Source of the DNA: Halomonas sp. TA22
Lineage (GTDB): Bacteria; Pseudomonadota; Gammaproteobacteria; Pseudomonadales; Halomonadaceae
DNA length: 64,000 nt
Direction: 5' to 3'
NCBI RefSeq assembly: GCF_013009075.1
Contig: NZ_CP053108.1
Span: 434,001-498,000, forward strand
In this document: piece by piece, positions 57,737-64,000 of the stretch
Position numbering within the stretch: the stretch's first letter is position 1
How the letters are laid out: every line of letters begins with the position of its first letter
Position numbers and translations under genes: made by a program
Notes under the pieces: generated by a model
Told to the model about the DNA's origin: nothing
The model's input: the letters and a program-made list of their open reading frames with translations, nothing else
Databases searched by the model: none

Positions 57737-60560
57737 CCCTTAGCTCTCCCTTGTGATCAAATAGCTCGTCTCGTCCTTCGCTGGCCGGCGTGTCGTCCCG
57801 TACAAAAACGCCAACGGGGATATCCGCCAGCAGCTCGGCAGGTGAAAGCTCTCCCTCGCTCAGACGCAGCGAAACATTCGTCAGCACACTTCGCCAGCTC
57901 CCCTGCAGCGAGGCCCGCACCTTGACGTGAGTCCCTTGCCAGCAGTGTGTCGCGAAACGAGGCAAGGCGGCGTCCAGCAGATTCGCCGTCAAGCGCGGCA
58001 CGATGACGAGTAACGCCTGACTGCCATGCTCACGTGTGAAGGCCAGCAGATGATTGGCACGCTCCCCCTCCATCTCGAGTGGCACGTAGTCCCCTGACTC
58101 GAACAGCGCCGGGCTCGCTTGACGCAACGCCAGTACACGATTGATCACGGCCTGCTTCACTTCCCCATCCCGCCAGTGCGTCAAGGCTTCCTCCGGCATC
58201 CTGCAAGCTTTCAATGCCTCCTGACGTGCAGCGTAGTCGACTTCGCGACGGTTATCCGGATCCACCAGGCTGTAATCCCAGAATTCAGTTCCCTGATAGA
58301 GATCCGGTACCCCGGGAACCGTCAGGCGCAGTACCGTCTGAGATAACCCATTGACCGCCCCCGGCAAATCCAGCGCTCTGGCGGCGCCAGCAATGTCGGC
58401 GCGCAGCGCGGGATCGGCGAGGACACCCTCCAGATAGGCTCGACACGCCGCCTCATAGGTCTCATCGGGCCACAACCAGTGGCTGCGCAGCTTGCCTTCA
58501 CGCAATGCCTTGAGCTGCCATTGGCCCAGGCGCTCCACGAACACCTGCATGGCATCGCGATCGTCGGGATCGAGTTCCGGCGACCAGGCACCCAGCATCA
58601 ACTGATAGAGAATCAACTCATCACCTGGCGAAGGTGCCGTCCCCGAAGGCAGGCGCTGGCGCAGGCCACTCGCCTCTTCCTGCCAACGCCGTACATGCTC
58701 GCTGAAGCGATGCGACCATTCACTGATCACGGCGAGGCGTGCGCGAACGTCCTCGCCACGCTTGTGGTCGTGGGTCGCGGTGGCCAGCAGCGTGCCAGGA
58801 AAGTGCGCACGGCGCTCGAGGCACGCCGTATGGAAGTCCTGCCCGCTGCGACTGAAGTGTTCAGGATCGAAACCGACATCGTTGCGAGATATCAGCACCG
58901 CCGAGCGGTATCCGGCCGTATCTTCGACGGCCTTGGCGGCCACCGGCGAGGTGAGCTGCTGAAAGCGCACGATGGCGCGTCGACGCAGCCCACGAGCATT
59001 GGTGGCGGGGCAATCGATTGGCGCTTCGCCACCCAGCCACTTCTCGAGCTGGTCGAGTACCGCCACCTCGGGTGGGTTGAGCTCGCGTCGCGCTTCCTCC
59101 ATCGCCTGATGGAAAAATGCTGCGTCCTGCGTAGGACGGCCTCCATCATCGGCATAGGTGCGGTAGATCGGAAAGTGGATCACCAGAGCTCTCAGGGCAC
59201 GCTTGATTGCGCCCAGGGTAATGTCGCGAGTCGCAAGCTCGCTACGTGCGACGGCCAGCAGTGCCCTGCCGCAGGCATCGAACTCACTGGCAAGCGCACT
59301 CTCCAGCATCTCGCCACGCGCCTGACGCACCTCGGCGAGAAAGTCGTCATCCCGGCCACTGACGTCGCGCCACAGGGCAGCCAGAGGCTCGGCACCCGCA
59401 GGGTCATGCTGCAGACCAGACACTTCATTCATGAACTCGTAGCCGGTGGTGCCATCCACGTGCCAGTCGTCATGCAGCGCCTCGCCCGTCCCCAGGATCT
59501 TCTCCAAGTAGAGCGCGACCCGGCGCGGTACGTGGGGGGGACGCTTCTCTGCCAGCGCATCGAGACGCTGCCTAAGTCGACGGCAGTAGCCGGCGGGGTC
59601 GGCGAGACCATCGACGTGATCGACACGCAATCCATCCACCCAGCCCGCCTCGACGAGCTGGAAAATCAACGCATGGGTGGCCTCAAACACCTCCGGCACC
59701 TCGACACGCAACCCACCCAGCTCGGTAATATCGAAAAAGCGTCGCCAGTTGATCTCGTCCGAGGCGGTTCGCCACCACGCCAGCCGATAGTGCTGCCTTT
59801 CCAGCAGCTCGTGCAGGCGCCTGGCCCCCAGCTCATCGCTGCCATCGAACCTCGCCAGCGCCTCGGCCAGGGCATCGCGGGCCGGGACCTCGGCGAGCCG
59901 TTGGCGCAGCTGCTGACGCGTCTCCTCGACGGCGGTATAGGCATCGCTGCGTGACGCAAGCGCATCGAACCCCACTGCCATTTCACGCAGGGCGCCATGT
60001 TCGGCATGGCGCAGGATGTCGCCGTAGCTACTGGGATCGAGGGGGAAGCGGTGTTCGTGATAGTCGAGATGGAAGCTGGTCGTCTCCGTGGCGAAGTGCA
60101 GCGCCAGTTCGCCGCTGCGCAGCAGGTCGCCATACGGCTCTCCCAGAAACGGCATCAGCAGCTTGCCCTGAAGCAGTGGATCGGGGGAGTGCCAGTCGAT
60201 ATCGAAGAAGTCGGCAAAGGGGCTCTTGCGCCCCCAGGCCAGCACATCCTGCCACCAGCGGTTCTCCGACCCCCCCACTGCCACATGGTTAGGTACGATA
60301 TCCAGAATCAGCCCCATCTCCCTGGAGCGAAGTTTGGTGACCAGACGCTCCAGGGCCTCCTCTCCCCCCAGCTCCGGATCGATGCGGGTCGGATCGATGC
60401 CATCGTAGCCATGCGGCGATCCGGCTCTGGAGGCCAGCAGTGGCGAGGCGTAGACATGGCTGATGCCAAGCTCGGCAAAATAGTCGACCCACTGCAAGGC
60501 ATCATCGAGGGTGAACCCTCGATGAAACTGTAGGCGCACGGTAGCGCGAATCTCACTCAT
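57729..60560 (-). CDS. treY: Malto-oligosyltrehalose synthase
   Basis: 943 residues from ATG 60560 (GGAGGG upstream; ATG 60569 is possible). TreY converts the reducing end of an alpha-1,4-glucan to a terminal trehalosyl unit. Family marks: TVRLQFHRGFTLDDAL at the N terminus, YASPLLASRAGSPHGYDGIDP, nucleophile region GLRVDHVDGLADP and TGYEFMNEV. It overlaps the malQ stop by 8 bp. Together with TreZ (at the right edge) it makes trehalose from glucan without UDP-glucose. Confidence 0.96.
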   Translation of the reverse strand: MSEIRATVRLQFHRGFTLDDALQWVDYFAELGISHVYASPLLASRAGSPHGYDGIDPTRIDPELGGEEALERLVTKLRSREMGLILDIVPNHVAVGGSENRWWQDVLAWGRKSPFADFFDIDWHSPDPLLQGKLLMPFLGEPYGDLLRSGELALHFATETTSFHLDYHEHRFPLDPSSYGDILRHAEHGALREMAVGFDALASRSDAYTAVEETRQQLRQRLAEVPARDALAEALARFDGSDELGARRLHELLERQHYRLAWWRTASDEINWRRFFDITELGGLRVEVPEVFEATHALIFQLVEAGWVDGLRVDHVDGLADPAGYCRRLRQRLDALAEKRPPHVPRRVALYLEKILGTGEALHDDWHVDGTTGYEFMNEVSGLQHDPAGAEPLAALWRDVSGRDDDFLAEVRQARGEMLESALASEFDACGRALLAVARSELATRDITLGAIKRALRALVIHFPIYRTYADDGGRPTQDAAFFHQAMEEARRELNPPEVAVLDQLEKWLGGEAPIDCPATNARGLRRRAIVRFQQLTSPVAAKAVEDTAGYRSAVLISRNDVGFDPEHFSRSGQDFHTACLERRAHFPGTLLATATHDHKRGEDVRARLAVISEWSHRFSEHVRRWQEEASGLRQRLPSGTAPSPGDELILYQLMLGAWSPELDPDDRDAMQVFVERLGQWQLKALREGKLRSHWLWPDETYEAACRAYLEGVLADPALRADIAGAARALDLPGAVNGLSQTVLRLTVPGVPDLYQGTEFWDYSLVDPDNRREVDYAARQEALKACRMPEEALTHWRDGEVKQAVINRVLALRQASPALFESGDYVPLEMEGERANHLLAFTREHGSQALLVIVPRLTANLLDAALPRFATHCWQGTHVKVRASLQGSWRSVLTNVSLRLSEGELSPAELLADIPVGVFVRDDTPASEGRDELFDHKGELRDG

Positions 60561-62679
60561 GCGCGGCATTACCCTCCCTGGTTTGCGGGTGCGATGATGT
60601 TCGTGTTTCATGCAGTAACGTCAGACGATGGCGAACTTCGGGCGAACCCAGCAATTCACTCGCTTCGCTATTCCAGCGTCGACGCCAGTTGGGATGTTCG
60701 TCAAGCGTGCCGGGCAGGTTGGCCTGTTCCTCGAGGCCCAGCGCATCCTCGACCGGAAGCAGGACCAAGGGAGCTGCCGTCGCACCGATATGCCGAGCGC
60801 AGGCGTCGAGCACGCGAGACACCGGATAGTCCGCCGCTTCGAGCGTGACAGGCCCCTTGCCATGACCGGCAAGGCCTACCGTCGCCGCCAACTTGGCGCG
60901 AGCCTCACGACGCGCCTGCTGCTCGGTGGCGGCAGTCTGCTGCTCGTCAAGCAGCTTCAGCCGGCTGCGCCACTCGATATCACGCCCGGCCCACCAGCCG
61001 GCCACGGTCGGCAGATCGTGGGTCGAGGTCGTCGCCATTGCCTCGCCGGTCCAGTCATCGGCGGCCAGGAAATCTCCCTGCTCATCCTGCTCGAACCACA
61101 GCACCTGCATGCCCAGTATCCGACGCGACGCCAGCTCCTCACGGAAGCCGGGAGCCACGGTGCCAAGATCTTCGCCGATGACAATGCCGTGATGGCGCCA
61201 GGACTCCAGCGCGACTAGACGCAGCATCTCCTTGAAAGGGTAGCGCAGGTAGGCTCCTTCGGTGGGTGGCGCACCATGCGGCACTAGCCATAAGCGCAGC
61301 AGGCCGAGAATATGGTCGATCCTCACCCCCCCCGCGTGAGCAAAACTGGCGCGCAGCATGTCGATGAAACTGCGAAAGCCGGAGCTCACCAGCCCCTGCG
61401 GAGAAAAGGCCGCCAAGCCCCAGTCCTGGCCGTGCACATTGAAGGTATCGGGTGGCGCTCCCACCGAGACACCCTCGAGCATCTCCCGCTGGCGGCTCCA
61501 GGTCTGGCTGCCGGCTCCGTCAGCGCCCACCGCAAGATCGGCAATCAGCCCAATCGACATACCGGCTTCGCGGGCCGCCGCCTGGGCGCGCGACAACCCC
61601 TCCGCTACCAGCCACTGCAGGAAGGCGTAAAATCCCACGTCATGCGCGTTGTCCTCGGCGAAGCGGGCCACCTCCGGGCTGCGCGGATCGCGTAGCGCTT
61701 CGGGCCAGTCGCGCCAGTTGCCCTCCGCACGCTGGGCCTGCAGTGCCTCGAAGCGGCAGTGATCCTCGAGCATCTCGCCAGCCTGTTGGCGAAAGCGCCT
61801 CCACTGTACTTTCCGCGTCTCGCTGTCGGCCCCCTGCTCGGCGATGAAGTCATCGTAGAGCGCTCGCAGCCAGGTGAGCTTGATGCGTCCCGCCACAGGC
61901 CAGTCGAGAAAGTCATCCGCTTCCAGCTGACACAGCTGCGTTTCGAGGCCGCAGCGAGCAATGGCGGCCTCGACTCGCGCCTTGCCCAGCAGCGCTTCGG
62001 GAGCGGCATAGAGCACGTTATGCAGCAGTCGGCTGGAGGGGGAGTAGGGGCTATAGCGATCAGTGTCGTTGGTAAACATGGCATGCGTCGGGCTGATCGC
62101 GAGTGCTGCCGCTCCCTGCTGGGCAGCCTGGCGAGCCAGCATCTCGAGCGCCTGCACATCACCAATCCCGCCATCGCCGGGACGGCGCAGCGCATAGAGT
62201 TGTGCTGCCAGCCCCCACAGCCGCGGATGGGCTTGGTTGGCGGCCTCCATCAGGGAGTAGCAGTGCCGCGGGGAGACGGCGAGGGTTACCTCTACATTGG
62301 CAATCGCCAACCGGTGGTAGCCCATGTCCGTCACGCCTGGCAGACAGCCCTGGGCATCGACTTGCCCCTCGTGACGCTCGCCCTGCTCGAGATGCAGCGT
62401 AAAGGGCGTACCTGGTTCAAGCGCCGTAGGCAGCGCGACCGGGTAGTCGCAATCGGCGGTGACCAACGGCGGCCACTGCGCAGGGCTATCCGGTTCATTC
62501 AAGCGCTTCAGGCGTTGCAGGCTATCGCTACGTGTCGCTTCGTCATCGGCGGGGAAACCTAAAATGCCGAGCAAGTCTCGCTGAACCTCCTCGCTCAGCC
62601 GGCAGGTTTCTCCCTCGCTATCTTCCCACTCCACAATCAATCCGGCTGCCTCGGCGAGTTCTTGCAGCCCGGCGCTCAT
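60553..62679 (-). CDS. malQ: 4-alpha-glucanotransferase (amylomaltase)
   Basis: 708 residues of GH77, with an N-terminal extension before the barrel as in many proteobacterial MalQ proteins. GGVRIDHILGLLRLW holds the nucleophile, IGEDLGTVAPG the acid/base and TSTHDLPTVAGWW the third carboxylate. It moves glucan segments between chains, recycling short malto-oligosaccharides left by TreY/TreZ. GAGGTG precedes the ATG, which overlaps the treZ stop by 4 bp (ATGA). Confidence 0.95.
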   Translation of the reverse strand: MSAGLQELAEAAGLIVEWEDSEGETCRLSEEVQRDLLGILGFPADDEATRSDSLQRLKRLNEPDSPAQWPPLVTADCDYPVALPTALEPGTPFTLHLEQGERHEGQVDAQGCLPGVTDMGYHRLAIANVEVTLAVSPRHCYSLMEAANQAHPRLWGLAAQLYALRRPGDGGIGDVQALEMLARQAAQQGAAALAISPTHAMFTNDTDRYSPYSPSSRLLHNVLYAAPEALLGKARVEAAIARCGLETQLCQLEADDFLDWPVAGRIKLTWLRALYDDFIAEQGADSETRKVQWRRFRQQAGEMLEDHCRFEALQAQRAEGNWRDWPEALRDPRSPEVARFAEDNAHDVGFYAFLQWLVAEGLSRAQAAAREAGMSIGLIADLAVGADGAGSQTWSRQREMLEGVSVGAPPDTFNVHGQDWGLAAFSPQGLVSSGFRSFIDMLRASFAHAGGVRIDHILGLLRLWLVPHGAPPTEGAYLRYPFKEMLRLVALESWRHHGIVIGEDLGTVAPGFREELASRRILGMQVLWFEQDEQGDFLAADDWTGEAMATTSTHDLPTVAGWWAGRDIEWRSRLKLLDEQQTAATEQQARREARAKLAATVGLAGHGKGPVTLEAADYPVSRVLDACARHIGATAAPLVLLPVEDALGLEEQANLPGTLDEHPNWRRRWNSEASELLGSPEVRHRLTLLHETRTSSHPQTREGNAAHE

Positions 62680-64000
62680 ACACTCACCTCATCTTCACCG
62701 GGATTGTGCCGCAGCCAGGCTGCGGCTGCGCGTGGCGCAAGCTCGCCACTCTCTGCCGCAACCGCCACGCCTTTACGGGTTTCATAGAGACAACGCCCGA
62801 CACCGAAGGCACTGGTCGGGGCCACCTCATCGCTCAGGTTCAGGGCAATGACCAGGTGGGAGTCGTCGTTCATCCTCCAGCGTGCCACGACGGCCTTGTC
62901 GCCTAGCACCTTGGCACCGAGTGGCTTGGCCCCCTTCAGACGCGGCACGATCTCGCGGTGGCGCAGGCCCAGCAGGGTGCGGTAGCGCTCGAGCCAACCA
63001 GCGTGAGGCGGCGTCTCGCGATTGTCGAAATCTGGAATCGAGTCCTCGAAGGTTTGGCGGGCATTGGGATCGGGTATGCTGCGGCGTGTCTTTTCGTCGC
63101 AAAACGCGCTGAAGTCGGCGAACTCCCCGCGGCGTCCTTCGCGCACCGCCTCGGCCAGCTCTTCACGATGCTCGGTGAAGAACAGAAAGGGGCGCGTGGA
63201 GCCCCACTCCTCGCCCATGAACAGCAGTGGCACCATCGGTGAAAGCAGCAGCAGCACCGTTGCCGCCTCTAGCGCCTCTGGATCGGCAAGCACACTCAAG
63301 CGCTCGCCCAAGGCGCGGTTGCCGATCTGGTCGTGATTCTGCAGGAACGCGACGAAGGCCGTGGGAGGCAACTTGCCGCTGGGCTCGCCCCGGGCGCGCC
63401 CATGACGCGACTGCTCGCCCTGGTAGATGAATCCCTCGCTCAGGCAGCGCGCCAGACGAGAGGTGGCGTTCTCGACGAAGTCAGCGTAGTAACCCTCGTG
63501 CTCACCAGTGAGCAGCACATGCAGAACGTTATGCCAGTCGTCGTCCCACTGGGCATTGAAATGCTGCCGATTGAGCAGACTCGAGAGATTGCCTTCGTTT
63601 TCCAGCACCAGATGAACATGGCGATGCGGCCTGATGCGCTGACGGATCTCCTCGGCCATGTCGGTCAGGAAGTCGCGTTCGCTAATGGCGTGTACGGCAT
63701 CGAAGCGCAATCCATCGAGACGATACTCCTCGATCCACATCAGGGCGTTCTCGATGAAGTAGCGACGCACGGCCGGCTCGCGAAAATCGATGGCGAGTCC
63801 CCAGGGAGTGACCAGGTCGTCGCGAAAGAAGGAGTCGGCGTAGCTGGCGAGATAGTTGCCATCCGGTCCGAAGTGGTTGTAGACCACATCGAGAAAGACC
63901 ATCAGGCCGAGGCCATGTGCCTCATCGATCAGCGCCTTCATGTCGTCGGGGCTGCCGTAGGAGGCTTCCACCGCATAGGGCAGCACACCGTCATAGCCCC
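62676..64000 (-). CDS. treZ: Malto-oligosyltrehalose trehalohydrolase, 3' part (runs off the right edge)
   Basis: About 441 codons of the C-terminal part. The reading frame stays open to base 64000, so the N terminus lies outside. The GH13_10 motifs LDGLRFDAVHAI (nucleophile), LVLENEGN (acid/base) and FLQNHDQIGNRALGER are present, followed by the C-terminal beta domain. TreZ hydrolyses the bond next to the trehalosyl end made by TreY, releasing trehalose. It is the most upstream gene of treZ-malQ-treY visible here. Confidence 0.95.
   Translation of the reverse strand, partial: GYDGVLPYAVEASYGSPDDMKALIDEAHGLGLMVFLDVVYNHFGPDGNYLASYADSFFRDDLVTPWGLAIDFREPAVRRYFIENALMWIEEYRLDGLRFDAVHAISERDFLTDMAEEIRQRIRPHRHVHLVLENEGNLSSLLNRQHFNAQWDDDWHNVLHVLLTGEHEGYYADFVENATSRLARCLSEGFIYQGEQSRHGRARGEPSGKLPPTAFVAFLQNHDQIGNRALGERLSVLADPEALEAATVLLLLSPMVPLLFMGEEWGSTRPFLFFTEHREELAEAVREGRRGEFADFSAFCDEKTRRSIPDPNARQTFEDSIPDFDNRETPPHAGWLERYRTLLGLRHREIVPRLKGAKPLGAKVLGDKAVVARWRMNDDSHLVIALNLSDEVAPTSAFGVGRCLYETRKGVAVAAESGELAPRAAAAWLRHNPGEDEVSV

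Overview
This is GC-rich chromosomal DNA from a gammaproteobacterium, most likely a Halomonas or close Halomonadaceae relative. That reading rests on a complete ectoine-degradation cluster (doe/eut), a BCCT choline transporter, a zwf-pgl-eda Entner-Doudoroff operon facing hexR, and a sdhCDA/gltA arrangement of the Pseudomonas/Halomonas type. I see no IS element, phage or CRISPR array. The genes are tightly packed.

Layout. 1-4.1 kb: the 5' part of the sdhCDA operon (minus) diverges from gltA and a 3-hydroxyisobutyrate-dehydrogenase-like gene. 4.1-6.4 kb: a 550-bp non-coding stretch with DnaA-box-like sites, then tRNA-Glu, tRNA-Ala and gltX. 6.5-11.6 kb: a LysR regulator, a candidate small RNA, eda-pgl-zwf, and divergent hexR. 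11.7-16.8 kb: envelope and stress genes (LolA-like, UspA, slipin/NfeD pair). 16.9-17.2 kb: the debris of a ynjBCD-type ABC transporter. 17.2-27.7 kb: ectoine catabolism (eutC, eutB, doeD, doeC, fdhD, doeX, doeB, doeA) and divergent enuR. 27.7-31.3 kb: ghrA, a small acidic exported protein whose transcript carries a CsrA/RsmA-sponge-like array, a DUF3108 protein and lysO. 31.4-38.8 kb: an RND pump, a BaeSR-like two-component pair and a Spy-like chaperone. 39.2-45.3 kb: betT, a stand-alone Hen1 methyltransferase, an L,D-transpeptidase, a zinc alcohol dehydrogenase and two small genes. 45.4-64 kb: one long minus-strand block for trehalose and alpha-glucan metabolism (treZ-malQ-treY-DUF2934, then glgX-glgE-treS/pep2-glgB), ending in a ribonuclease Z fused to a cyclodeaminase-type domain.

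How the genes work together. Much of the window serves osmoadaptation: choline import (BetT), removal of ectoine and hydroxyectoine when salt drops (Doe/Eut under EnuR and DoeX), and a closed trehalose/alpha-glucan cycle. In that cycle TreY-TreZ make trehalose from glucan, while TreS-Pep2-GlgE-GlgB turn trehalose back into branched glucan. Central carbon genes (sdh, gltA, zwf-pgl-eda) surround this.

The most notable new signal is at 28.66-29.41 kb. It has a UAS-like dyad, a perfect IHF site and a good sigma-54 -24/-12 promoter. These precede a 94-residue acidic exported protein and then five consecutive hairpins, four showing AAGGAU/AAGGAC and one AGGGAA in the loop, ahead of a strong terminator. 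That is the architecture of a CsrB/RsmZ-type sponge carried in a sigma-54-dependent mRNA. A second non-coding candidate is a roughly 134-nt RNA at 7467-7600, with a LysR-type palindrome centred about 65 bp upstream of its predicted start.
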